From Lepas anatifera (taxonomy: Eukaryota; Arthropoda; Thecostraca; Lepadidae): 64,000 nucleotides of DNA. Under the pieces are notes generated by a model. It was given only the letters and a program-made list of their open reading frames with translations, did no database searches and was not told the DNA's origin. Where the stretch lies: assembly GCA_034440635.1 (NCBI GenBank), contig JAOTON010001356.1, positions 516,501 to 580,500 on the forward strand. Reading direction: 5' to 3'. Below, one piece after another: positions 22,926 through 35,881 of this stretch. Positions within the stretch are counted from its first letter, which is position 1. The number at the start of each line of letters is the position of its first letter. The translations under genes and the position numbers were made by a program.

Positions 22926-25920
22926 CAGCGCGAGGAGACTGCAGCATCTGATGTGCGTTGGAACCACTAGTACAACAAAACAAGTACGTAAGCAAGAAGG
23001 GTAGCTATTGATAAATGCCCAACACATAACGGTGTGTAGATAGGCCCACCAAGGCTTTACAATTACGGAGAAATTTTCAGTTCTACGAGAACAAAGAGCT
23101 TATACCCGCTTATGCACCAGGAGCAAAGGCCACTGCCATTGCACCTCATCGGGCACTTCTGGCCATTACCATTGTGAGCCGTGCAAGCCCTATTCAAGTG
23201 CACTCAATTGCATTCACTGATGGAAGGTGCCCTGTGCAAATGTTCCGCAGCATTGGAAACAGTGAAGTTTCAATGACAGCCAAGTGCCCATCGCACACAT
23301 TCATAGATCAGAACTTCTACAACACTTCAATCGGTGGGGTTCAACGATCACATACGCCTTCGGGGGGGAAGGGGGAAAGTTGCCTTCCCTTTTCCGAATC
23401 ACGTGCCGAAAAGAACAGTCAAGTACGTGCGGACCCATAACAATATTTTTGGAATGCTTCTGGGGAAGAAGCGCACTGTTTCCGGCATCTGTCAGCCGCC
23501 CCTTTCCGGTCAACTTTACCCTAAGTTTGAAAATTGGACCACCCTTTTACCGCAGCAAAGTTTATGTAGCGAATTAAGATACGTTACATCCCAATGGAAT
23601 TTTGAATACCCCCACATTCAAAATTGGCATCTAGCAGGCACCCTCGTAATGCCCAAAAGCCCCCCCTCACTAAATAGCAGACTGGTGCCCACTGAGCAAG
23701 TCTGGGAATATCTTTCGTGATCCGAGGGAAAGGAGCTTCATGGATTAACCCTGACATTGTGATACAACCACGCGGCATATCCAAAGCCCAGGGTGTCGTG
23801 ATCCCCCAATCTCTACCCATACCCCTGCGGCTTCGCCGCCCTTAACGAAACCCCATACCTGTCACTGAGCGGCATGCCAACTCCTGGGACGACGCGCTGT
23901 CGACAGTTTGTACCACGTAGGTACAGATTGAAGGGGCCACGCAACGCCTCATTCGGAGGATGCATCGGGAGTTGAACCCGGGACCTATAGCTCACAGAGT
24001 GGAAGCTCATAACCACAGAGCTACCCGTCCCGTCCCGGGGTTTGCATAGCCACAAAATCCTAGCCCAAACCCGAACCTCGAAAAGACCACCGTCTGCTCA
24101 TAAAACACAAATCACAGGGTAGGGTAACCAAACCGCTGATATCACGGGCGGAGACTCCGGGTATTCAGCGGAATAACCTCTCGGATACCGTCTTAAACGC
24201 TTCATGAGCTGGCATTTAATGTCTCAGAGCGATTCCCACGCCAGCCCCCAACTACCAAGCCCCGGTCTCAGATTCGGGCCGGATCAAGCACCAATGATAG
24301 GGCTTCAGAGCGAGTCGACCACGCCGGCTGAGGGCTGGACCACAACGTTCACCGTCCGCGACACCAGCCCCCAATAAGGCCGGACCGCTGAGATCACGCT
24401 ATTGTCAGCACATGAACGCCAATCAACGCCCATGGATCGGCCACGCTCGCCCGCGCGGCACGACGCCCCTCCTCGCGCGGGTGCGGTGCCGCACTGCGGG
24501 TGGGGGTGGCCGCTGCGGAGGCCGCACCTCACATTCACAAGCCGCTCCAGCGCTCCGTACCGGCGTTAGTCATGCTTCACCTGGGCGCCGGGGGGAGGGG
24601 GAGGGGGAGGGGCCGGGGGCGGCCACCCAGCCGCCCATGGCGGGATGCCAGCTCACAGCCGTCCGCCCACCGCGGCTGCACCCATTCACAACCGAGCGGA
24701 CGCGGCGGCAAACTGGAGCTGCGACAGCAGCCGGGCAGCTGCAGATCCGCCCCACAGGTGAGCTCTGGGGACCACCCGACCCTGGAACTGCATATGGCTC
24801 CAAACAAATGCGAGGAATTCAGCATGTAAAGTGTGAAAACAAGTGTTTTTGTCAGGTCATTTGGTTGCCGTAAGTATAATGTCTAACAGTAGAAGCGAGC
24901 ACACGCCAAATAAAGCGGGAAACATCTACAGCACGCAAAGGTAGGGCCAACGTTCCGGAAACGTGCGGGCTTCAAATTTACAGTGCTTAACCTTAAGTAG
25001 GATTCCGCTAACCTTGCACCTGATTCTGAAAGAAAGCGAAAAGCAAAAAAACTTATTCGACAGTCGATAGCTTTCCACTCGAAAAAAGGCACGGTTGCTC
25101 CACGTGCAACATCGCAAGAAAAGTTCCTAGAAATGACACAAAATGGCTCTCACTTGATAATTAAACTTTAGCCTGTTTCTTTGCGATGCATAAATCCAAA
25201 ACGGATCGGAAAACCGACATCTGACATCAAGAGTGTAGATTTTATCTATTTGGGGGCGCCTGGGCACCCCTAGCAAAAGGTCGAGTTTGTATTAAAATAT
25301 CCCTTACATTTTCCTGCTTTTGATTTTCACGATTCTAAAATGGTTCATCAAGTTCAAAACACCTGTGCACGGACTAAAACAAAGATAACGTCATGCTATC
25401 TCTTTTTATATGGTGGTTATTGCCATTGTCTCAAACTTGGACACCATCATGATTTTCGGAAATTTTATACCCCTGTAACCGAGCTCTATATTCTGACCGA
25501 TCTCTTTATTAGTCTCACCGAACCCGCATATTTCTCATTAAATAAAGAGAACAAGCTCATCCAGGAGCTTTCTGCTCCACGCAAAAGTAAGAAATAAATC
25601 AAGATGTCCCAGTCCAAGGGCTCCAGGGCTTAGCGATATCCAGCATGTACAGCGAATGCTCCGGCACTGGTGCGTGAAGGACGACGGCGCCGGGGCTGCA
25701 ATCCTCTGATGGCACGAACGCTGAGTACTCGTCACGAGCCTCCCTCTGACCGACTCCGCGGCGGACAGCACAGCTCTCCCCATCTATTGGCCTGATGCGG
25801 AACTACCCAGAGCGCCAGTACCAGTACCGTCCACGGCGGCGATATCCACCTGCTGATATAGCCAGGTGAACGTCCATGCCCACCTGCAAGGTTGAAGCAC
25901 ATCTGATAATGTATGTGTAT
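22926..25920. other. Gene-free stretch with one SINE head
   Basis: No coding exon is supported. The only recognisable item is the tRNA-derived head near 24.0 kb. GC-rich sequence at 24.4-24.75 kb keeps short overlapping frames open. Confidence 0.4.
23958..24031 (-). repeat. tRNA-derived SINE head (Pol III A and B boxes)
   Basis: On the minus strand an A box (TAGCTCTGTGG, 24,023-24,013) is followed by a B box (GGTTCAACTCC, 23,978-23,968) inside a CGGG-loop-CCCG T-arm. The 5' end (GGGACGG) does not pair with the 3' end (TGCATCC), so this is not an intact tRNA gene. It fits the tRNA-like head of a SINE whose body would run to lower coordinates, perhaps to about 23,700. I did not find a clear tail or target duplication. 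Confidence 0.65.
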
Positions 25921-25924
25921 ACAT

Positions 25925-25929
25925 AAATA

Positions 25930-25993
<64 letters not shown>

Positions 25994-25997
25994 TTTT
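25925..25997. repeat. AAAT then AT microsatellite
   Basis: An AAAT tract runs directly into an AT dinucleotide tract and a T run. A second AT/A-rich tract lies about 110 bp away. Confidence 0.9.
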
Positions 25998-26104
25998 CAA
26001 AGCTGCAAAATTATAATAGCCGATAAATGATAATCAATACTGGAGGTACACAGGGACCTGACTGGCATGAGAATGTCCCAGTAAAACAACTGCCTATAAA
26101 TCAA

Positions 26105-26176
26105 AATATATATATATATATAAAAAAAAAAAAATATATTATATATATTATTATATATTTATATATATATATATAT
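26105..26176. repeat. AT microsatellite with A run
   Basis: AT dinucleotides interrupted by an A-rich run and ATT motifs. With the preceding tract it frames a 110-bp unique segment. Confidence 0.85.
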
Positions 26177-29100
26177 CACCGCCAACAGCGAACTAGCACA
26201 GGAGTGTACGGTTGCGATCGCTGACTGTGCTCAACTTTGCTAGACCTTTCAACAAAAAATGAAACGTAAATATAGAAAGGTGCCAAATATTAAAAAAAAA
26301 ATATAATTAAGTACTTTTGGAAATGAGTTACTGGAAAGCATTAACTATGCCAATATTGGTTCACTATCCTGCTAGGAATTTCTCGATAGATACATCTTTG
26401 CTCTAGCCTTAGACAAAATAAGCCTTCAGCTCAGTTGGATAAAAATTAGCTTTCTGTTCATGACCAAACACTTGTCCTCGGATAAATTAGCACGATTCTC
26501 CTTGGAAAGCAGCCGACCTGACGGTTTCTCCATTCAAACCACTGAACAGTACGAGCACTTTCGCAAGCGCTTCATTGTTACACAACGCGTCATCAGGAAG
26601 GCGTTCCCACGGCCGCCATCAGCAGACTCCCAGGTAATCCATCGCCCGGTGACAATGACACGTCAAAATGGACGTTTCCATGCAACTGCCAACGTTTAAG
26701 TTTCCACAACAACACTTTATCAACGTCTTAGCCTCTTTATTTCAGCGACACCTTTTCCAGAACCGCTAAGAAGCTCTGTATGGCAAGCCCGAACAGACGC
26801 GAAATTGCTAACCTCTCAGATTTCCAGCGCTTATTGAACTCACCACAGTATTTATCTTCATGACTCAGTTTTTGGCCCATAGTATAGTAAAAAGCATCAC
26901 ACACTTCATAGGCGGATCCACAGTTGTAATGTGAAGGGGAAATTTTGGTGAGGGGAGCCATTTCGGACAGAGGAGCGCCAATAGTACCATCCTGGGGGAA
27001 GGGGGGGAAGCGACTCCTCGGGCGGGGGGGATCTCAGCGGGCACCGAATGTTTGATCGCGGGGACATTCCCATCCTGTATCCGCCTATGACATACTTCCG
27101 GACATGCGTGCACTGGGCAGCTTCAAATTACGTCCGAATTATGAACTAGTGGTTCACGACTCGAGACCCGGGGAGAGAACCACACCCATCAGAAGATGCG
27201 TCAACTCCCAGTGTTAACCTCGATTTCGGGGATCAGTCGGCACCACAATACTTTTCGGTCGTTGTAAAACCAATAAATTATCGCACTAACCCTGTAAAAA
27301 ACGGAATTTTCGGCACTACGGCATCCTAAGTTACGCTAATGTTCGGTTCAAAAAGTAAACAAACCCGGTGGATGGCACACAATTCGTTCGTGATGGCCAT
27401 AATAAGCTAGCTGCCAACCTCAACAAAGAAAACCGCAAGACGTCAGAAGCTGCATAATACTTCTCGCTCCACAATTCCTGACCAGTGAGCATACAGGCGT
27501 TAGGGCTTCCCACGAAACCAAGCCTAGCGCACGAAGATGAAAAACCGTGACTTGAGATGGGCGCGGATCACGCGAAGGGCGGGGCCTCTGTATCGCTAGA
27601 CATAGCATACCTGACACGTTACAACACTCGTAAGCTTATTCTGGTGTCCAATGCAGTGCTACCATCATTCCTCACAGCCAGGGCTTGGCCAGAGCCCAGG
27701 GTGATTCAAATTCATCGGAAGGCATGTGCAGGCCGAATAGGTCTAGCATCCAAGAACCGTGCCTATTTCAAGACAATGACCAGGCTGAAAACGCACGATC
27801 CTTGATTTAGCCTGATATCCAAATGGAATTTGAGCAGTCCTGGTAATCCTGTCGTATAACTGAAGCTTGGTGTAATAAAGTGCTCCTGTATGCGGAATCT
27901 AATTGGCTCATTCCGTTTTTAAGCCAAAAATCGAGCGTGTTGGGGACCAAATCCCAGACGATTTGAGCTCAGTAAGAAAACACTCCAAGCGATGGGTGCA
28001 GGGCGAAGATAAATCAAAACCAGGTTGTTGGTGTACCACGGGGTGCTCCTGGTGTATCAAGCACCCCCGAGAAGAGCCGTGGCGTCGGCACGCCCCAGCG
28101 CCTTCGCTCCTGCATGGGTACACCCCCGGCTTCAGGGATGACTCCAGCCTTCCCCAGCCGAGTGCCCGGTAGCCGTCTCCAAACATCGTCACCCAACTGG
28201 TCACATAACCATTCGCACTCCGAGGACCGTGGACCCCCATCATGCCCCTCCTCATTACTCAAAGGTGGACACTGGCAGTCCAGTAACACACCCACGCGAT
28301 GAGCAAACAACATTACACCAAACACTGGAGAGTAATATAGCGGTCCGATCATTTTCAAAATCGCAGAAAATCCCTTTTCCAAGGCACATACCAGCTTTTC
28401 TAGCTTTTCACATCTGAACTTTTCCCAGGAAACGCTAGCCTTCGGCCGGTAGGGAGTGCATGATTGTAGCGATGCTAATCCGTGCTTTGGTTGAGGCCGC
28501 GAACAGTGCACAGGACCATCTCACTTTTTAACCAGCGCTGGTATGAGACTCCGCGGCGCCTTTGCCGAGACGGGACAGGGGGAGGGGTAGTACGTACCCC
28601 CACTCCAACAACCACCTACGATCTCAGAAACCAAGCTAGGCAGCAAAAAGCAAATGGCAGCGTTACATAACACGCGTTGATCCCTACCAAAAATTTTGGT
28701 ACAACACTGTCGTCAGGCCACTATGGAGTTCACCACAGGTCAAAGTATGTTCTCAAAAGAATACAGTGGAAACTTACTTCTGCGTCTTAGCGGCGCTAAC
28801 AGAGGAGAGCTATAGAGGATGTATAAGCACCATTTGAATCCTCTCACCAGGCCCGATCGAAAGAGTATCCTATGATCCTGTCAGGTCATTTAATAAAAAT
28901 GAACTCACATTAGCTGAACTCGGGTCAGGTCAAAGTTATCAAAGGCCAATGTACCGAACCGCAGTGGGACACAAAACAGGATGACGTCAACATTAAGGAC
29001 CTGTCACCATTTTGTGGGAAGTTGTCGGATTCGAAGACATTTCCAAAAATACCAGGTACCAGGTATACAAAGCACGGCGGAGCGCGCCGCTGTCTGATTC

Positions 29101-31812
29101 TCTGCGAAAAACCACAGGGAGGCGCACCGAACCCCCGTGCCGGCGCGGGTTTATCTGGTCACTAACGCGCCAGCGGAGCCGCCCACTGTGTATTTCACAA
29201 AATCTCTGCTCAGAAAGATGGGACACCAAACTTCAGCGACTGCGATCACTGTTGTTCAGAGGATTTCCACAGACAGCAAAGGTCCAGCCATGTCCACAGC
29301 TCCCTCAGGCTCATTATGAACAAAAAGGAACACACCCATTCGCGCTGTCTCTGAGTCAATCCACTAAGCCGGCACAGCTTCATTCCGTGAAAGCACCTGG
29401 TACCGGCCCCGTAATCCCCATCTCCTCCGGCACAGCGTCGGACCAGACCACCATCGGAAGGCCATGGACGCCGGCAGCCAACTCCGACGGGCTAGCGGGG
29501 ACACCACTGTTGACCCACCTGCTCCGTATGGTACAGGGCAGCAAAGTATAATCTAGTTTTTCGAGAAAACGTATTTGCTTTTAGATTAGTCTATCCGTTT
29601 TTCAGTTTCTCTTTCTAAAAACAGTAGTGAAGTCCTGACCAATCGAATGGCTGATAGTCATTACAGTCCCAATTGACCGTTGACCGGCAATTGTTAGTTG
29701 CACAGGTGCAGTTCGCAGCGCCAGAGGTGCATTAGCCGCCCGCCATGGACAAGCGCATTTGGTCCCGTCAACGTGTTGACAACTTTCGCGGAGATGATAC
29801 GCTCAGATCTCTTAACAAAAGACACGGCAAGTAAGATGTAACAAGCGCGGGGTTTGGAGCAATGTATCGCACGTCCTGTCACCTGACGTTATTGAGCACG
29901 ACGGGAGAGCAGTGGAAAGGCAAAGGTCGGGTGGATGGGAGCGCCGGATGACGTCAGCCCAGACCACCGATTGCCTGCTCCAATTGCCCACCGCCCAGTC
30001 CAAATACCACCGGCAGGGTCAACTCCATACCCCTATTTACGGACCCTCACCAGGCAAAGGTCAATTGAAGCCGTTCCCAGCCAATACCCAACAACAGCAT
30101 TGAAACAAGCCCGACACCGATTACAAACGTTGCGTTTTCGCTAATGCTAATCTGTTCTCTAAATGAGTATTTGTCCGCGAGCGGGTCCTTGGCACAATGT
30201 TGCGATAGGCGTACTGCACCGTATCACATACGTGTACGGTTCAGAACACAGGTCAAACAGAGCGTGTGACCTGTGTTCCACACTGTTCATCGCACAAAGC
30301 GCACGATGGATAAGAACAGGGTGGATACGTGACGCCTGAAAAATCACACCATCCTCAGGAAAGATGAGGTCTCTACCGCGCCAGATCCTGATAAGGGCAC
30401 CGTTCTCCACAGAAAGCAGGGGTTGCTCTGGTCGAGCACGAACGCCGCAGGTTCAGGCATGAACAACAAACTGTCTGTATAGGTCACCAGCACCACCGCA
30501 TGACATTAGTCAAGTCATTCCTTGGACAATGAATGCCATTCAATGTCAAGGAACTCCTTATGGCATTAGTCGTTAGTCATTCCTTGATGTCTCCACTACT
30601 TCACTACGACTCACGCATGAAACGTTTGATTACTTCTCGGCGATTCGGTCTTTCGGCGTGACAGTGGAAAAAGCGTAGGCATTTAGCCTCGAAACTCGTG
30701 TTTTCGATACTGAGGACCGGACGCCATACGAATCTTCCCATGAACGAAGCACCATTAGAAACACTTCCCGGTCAAACAATCGCCTAGCTCTAGTGTCGAA
30801 CATTCGAAAACATGAAAAGGAGAAAGAGAAAATATACACGAGTTCGCGTGAGCCAATCGTATCCCGGTTATCATATATGATTGTCTCAAGTGTGAGAACA
30901 CCAACAGCTAATGCATGCGATTGTTGACTCGCGGGCAAGCTCAACACCGGCGGTAGCAAAAGGACGTGCCTATCGCGCATCGTCGGGGCCGGAGATAACG
31001 CTTTCGATTGGAACGCTGCGGGCGGGCCATCGATCAGGCGTTTATATCGGGCGCCGATGTCTCTCCCCTACCCTACTGAATGAAATTCGCCTGCGGCCAC
31101 CAGGCACTATGCAGAATGTGCACTGCAAACGTTCATTACATAATGGTCGCTATTGCCAAGTATGGCCAGATCGACACAGCATCAGCATTGCGGTCGTGAT
31201 TAAATCGCTTCTTATCGCTAAGGAGCCGGTGGTACATATTGAGCAATGAGCAAAAGCATCAATGCACTTTGGATGATTACGGTTACCGAGAACAATCGAC
31301 CCAGCAGCTCGCTCTCAGGGCTGAATTCAATGCAATCTGACCCGAGACATTCATGTCATTAGGAAAATGTTCACTTAATGAATAAACATGGGGATCACCA
31401 TTCCTCTTTGCACAAAACAAGAATAAAACACCACATCAAACAATCAACACACCGATCTTAGGAACACAGAATATGCGGACGCACAAAACGTCATTTCGCA
31501 GTGGTCCCATTTTCGGCGCTACACTTATCAGAGACTGGCCCGAGTGAAACCGTCAGCTGACGTGGGCGTCTGCGATTGTGGCGCAACCGCGCCGGTGGCG
31601 GAGTCCTGAGCTGTGGCAGCGCTATCGCTCCACCAGCTCAGCTCTCCACTACACCCGCGCATCCCAGCCCAGCCCTATCGCAGCACCCGCAAATGTGAAC
31701 GAACAGCGTACTCGGAAGCGGGAACATGGCAACGGATAGTGCATCCCTCCCTTGGACAGGAGACAGAACATCGTCCCGGACCACCTCCAGCAGTGACCGG
31801 CAGCGCGCTGGC

Positions 31813-31840
<28 letters not shown>
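31813..31840. repeat. CT microsatellite
   Basis: About fourteen uninterrupted CT dinucleotides. Confidence 0.93.
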
Positions 31841-31845
<5 letters not shown>

Positions 31846-34800
31846 CCAACCCTGCCAACCACGACCGCACTCAACCTCCGATCACCCACCTGGCGACCCC
31901 CATCGTTTGAGCAGCCGTTTGATGCTGTTGTTGCGCCGCAGTGCCGACGGCTTGCCGCCGTCCACGCCAGCCTCGTCCACGGAGGCTACACGCGGCAGCA
32001 GCGGCGACGGGTGCGCCATGACAGCTGGCTGTCAGACGCAGGCCTGCGTCGGTCCCGTCGGCATCGACGGGGCAGCGGTGGCTGATTGCACGCGGCGCGA
32101 TCCGGCAGCCGTTGCCAGCGGCCGATCGCCGTCACACACCGGTAAAAATAGGGTGGCCGCGCGGCCGGCACGCCGCGGCGCCGATCGTGGCTCTCCGGCC
32201 GGCCGGCGCCACCGGACGCTACACAGGTCACTCGTCAGCGCCCTCCGGCTACCGCTGACCCTCACCGCGGCCTGACAATCCAGCGTGGCGCGGAGCAGAG
32301 CCGGCCGCCCGTCACCAGCCCGAGTCTCGGCAGCGGCCGCCGCACAGCAGCACTCAAACCCCACTCCGCCACCGGTCAACCGCACAGGTGGAGCTCCCAC
32401 ACCTCTCACACACTCTCGGCATCGTGTCGAGACCCGGCCCGGCCGTGTTCGCACGCAGCAGGATCCGAACTGCGGCGGGCGGCGGCGGCGGCGGCGGCCG
32501 GCTGCCAGCGGCGGCGGCTCTGGCAGGTGGGGCCGCGCGCAGCGCCGTACACGGAGAGAGGGCAAGGTCGGAGCTGGCGGGAGGCGGCGCCGATCGCACG
32601 CAGAGCTCTGGGACGGCGCCGACTCCTCCTGCGTCGTCTGCAGCCCACCGTCGCCGACTGTCGCAGGCCGCGTCCGCGCCGGGTGAAACCGGCTGGCGTG
32701 TGAATGGGCCCGGCCGGGACGCGGCGGCGTTTACCCAGGTTGCACCGGTGCCCAGCGGCGGGTGCGATCAACATAGCGTCGGCAGTGTCGCCGCCACCGG
32801 GACGATTTGGCGCGCTCTGATCTGGCGGCGATAGCGGCCAAAACGCGCGGCTCTGGCGCCGTTTCGACGCCGGCGGTGGTGGTGGGTGGCGGGTTTGGGC
32901 AGGCCGGGAGGGAGGGGCGGTGCCCGGCTCCGTTTCACCGGCACGTGCCGGGCGCGCGTGCGGCGCCGCCCCCTGCCGATGGCCACGGTCCGTTACGACA
33001 GTCGCCCACAACTGTGGCCGACCGGCGGGTGAGCTGCGTTACAGCCGTCCTTTGCCCAGCGCGTCGCAGCAGCCGCCGCCTTCTGATTCACCTCCCGACG
33101 TGACTGGATGTCAGCCGGCCAGATAAGACGGAGGGCCGCCCCCCCCCCAGCGCGACGCTAACTGATGAGAATTAGCATCGGCCGTCGTCGACAAGTCAAT
33201 ACTGGCGATGACGGGGCGTGGCCGCCGCGTCTTGTCAGTGTCAGCGGCGACGCACCTGGTCCAAGGTCACCGGACAGCGGCGTTGAATGAACGGCCGAAA
33301 CAGTCGCACCGCCCAGCGCACTGACAGTCGGACACGGTCGATTCTGTCAACAAACCGGCCGGGCTAATCCTGAACACGGTTCGGGATCGAAAATACCCGG
33401 CAGTTTGTGGTCATTAGGCTCTGTTTCCAGATATCTCAGCTTCAAAATAGCCGCCAACGCTGAATGGAAAATGTTCACGCTCCCGGCTACACCTCGCACT
33501 TCCGCTTACCACAGCCTTTCATTCATTCGCATTCGCCGGTAAGGCGATATCGTCTCCGAATCCCAACATGAAATAAGGCAACTTCGGGCTCTACACCCGG
33601 AGGCTGGCAGATGCCTGCTGTATGTTCCCGGCTCCTCGGTCCCTGGCTCCTCCAGCGCCGCTCCCGCCGCCTCGCAGGTATCCTACACGCGGCGGGGTGC
33701 GTGGCCGTCCCACGCACGCGCGCGCCAGCTCCTGACGGATTACCCGGGCGCGTTGCCGACCCGCCGACGGCGCCAGCGCTACAGCGTCCTCTTCCACATG
33801 CGGTCTCACCACCCGAGACCCAGGTGGAGGACTGCAGGCCTGTCCACTTCCCAGTCACAGCAGCCACGACGCCAGCCGATTGTTTGATGGATCACACGCA
33901 GTCTGGAAGCTAAAGTCTGGAAGTCTTAATTCCAGGTTGTTTCAATTACGACGGGGATAAGGTCCGAAATGACGGAATTCAAGGGAAAATGACGATTATT
34001 TGAAATTACTCGGACACCTTCATTGCCATCTCGCGATTACAGTTATAAACAGCTACCATTATCGATTTAAAAGAATCCAAAATAAATACACCGGCGCTTA
34101 TTAGCACGGTCCAGTCCACTTCGGCTGCTATTTTCACACTCTGCTCTAGCGCATGACACTTAACTACAAAACTTTTACATTCACGTAGGCACGATGGGAT
34201 AACTTTCCACTGGCTCCCAAGCATCTGGAAAAGTTATACAACGTCGCCCGCTGCGTGGCGACCGCCGTGAAATTCCCGCAGCTCACGCCTCTCGGCAGCC
34301 GGCCTCCGTGGCCGTGTACTCCGCCGCCGTGTGGGCTGCGGTGAAAACGGCCGCGCGCCGTGACGCTTCTGGGACTATCGCTCCGACCCGCCGCCAAACT
34401 CGCCATTACCGGCCGCTAACGGCCGCTTAGCGGGTCGTCGGAGCCGGCGACAACGCCGCTGACTGTTCCGGCCAGGCTGAGGAGCACCGGATGCTCACGC
34501 GCGGGTCGACCGGCCAGCTCACCCGTCCATACACCGCCTCCAGCACAGAGGCGCGTCCCTCAGGGGCTCGGCCCTGACCCGGTCACGCCCAATCGACGCG
34601 CCACACACCCCACACCAGCCGCAGGTATGTGGCCGGCCGGGCCCAACCGCAGCGTGAGGACTGGTGACGGGGGCGGGGGCGGGGGCGGCGGGGCACTCAC
34701 ACCGACCCTTCTGCTCACGGCGTTTCACTCACACGGGCTCTCACCAAACGGCGAAACAGAAACAAAGGCTTGAAACGTCGTGGACCGCATGTCCGAAAGT

Positions 34801-35773
34801 CAACAGATGTAAGCTGGCGGTGAACCACACTGATGTCATTGTTTCTCAGACGGAGAACGCAAGTGGCACGCCCACTTGAAGCTCCAGTTCGGGCTGTCCA
34901 TGGCCCCAAGCTGCCTCCACTCTTCATTCAGCAGACAACACCATGCATGCTACGATACGACCACAAATATATTTCGGAGATATCTCATTTACCTCTGCAC
35001 GGATTAATTCCCAAGTTAGAAGTAGATTCCACTTTAAGTCTCTAGCCTGCCCCTCGCCCCGCATACACAATGCTAGGGGAGGGGGGACAGAACTAGTCCA
35101 GTCTGCCGGGGTTAAAGATTGTCCAATTTTATCCGAATTCCATGGAACACACCACCATTTCCACGTTCATTCAGCGGCGCAATAAGCCACCGCACGAGTG
35201 GCATACCTTCCCGCGCTGTGTTTCACCCCGTGGTGCCCAGTGAATGGATGGATCGTGAGATTGTCTCATTAACCTTTGCACCCAGCCGAAATGGCTTAAT
35301 CCTACTGGGACACGAGGTAACGGCGAGCAAGTTATAACCAATAAAACGAGAGTATGAGGCCAACAATTTTCCAGGACTTAAGAGCCTCGAAATTTTCTGA
35401 TCAAATAGAAACACTGACACTCTATTTCCATTTAGAATACTGGCAAAGATTGGCAGTTTCTATCACCTTTAGCTTTTTCTGTACTGCTTGTCAGACCAGT
35501 AAAGTGGGAGTAAATGGTCCGGAAGTGCGTCAGATACGGCGCCGCCGCTTCCATCCCAGCCGCGATACTGTTAGCGGCCAATCATCATCTCCCGGCAGTC
35601 AGCTGCTGTCCGGCCCGTGGCTCTCAGCCCCTGCGGTGTCCATCGGACTCAACAGTCCGTATGGCCCAGTCTGTTTCTCACAGCTGCGCCCATGACTACC
35701 GTTGCTGGAGATACCAGGGGGAGTCAGAACCGGCGACGGCAGAGCGTCCGAAATTAAGGGCGGCATCCTGGGC

Positions 35774-35881
35774 TTTTCAACCCATTTCTTTCCAGTCAAC
35801 ACCATAGCGTTAGTGTTAAAATTCCTGAATTAAGGGGGGGCAGCGTGGCCGGTGCCCCCCTCTCCAGTTCCGCCGCCAGTG
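35774..35881 (+). repeat. Dispersed repeat, copy 2
   Basis: Same-orientation copy of 11,847-11,956. Both share the TTTTCAACCCATTTCTTTCC start, an AGTGTT motif, a G-run before the central part and the GTTCCGCCGCCAGTG end. Confidence 0.75.

Noticed and set aside
20542..23027. Long coding frames in the 33-bp array
   Set aside because: Several frames on both strands are open at once, variants hit all codon positions, and stop-bearing units occur inside.
23958..24031. Functional tRNA gene
   Set aside because: A and B boxes are present but the acceptor stem does not pair, so a tRNA-derived SINE is the better reading.
31613..33126. Overlapping 100-220-codon frames in GC-rich DNA
   Set aside because: Frames are open on both strands because stop codons are rare at high GC, and none resembles a known family or has flanking splice signals.
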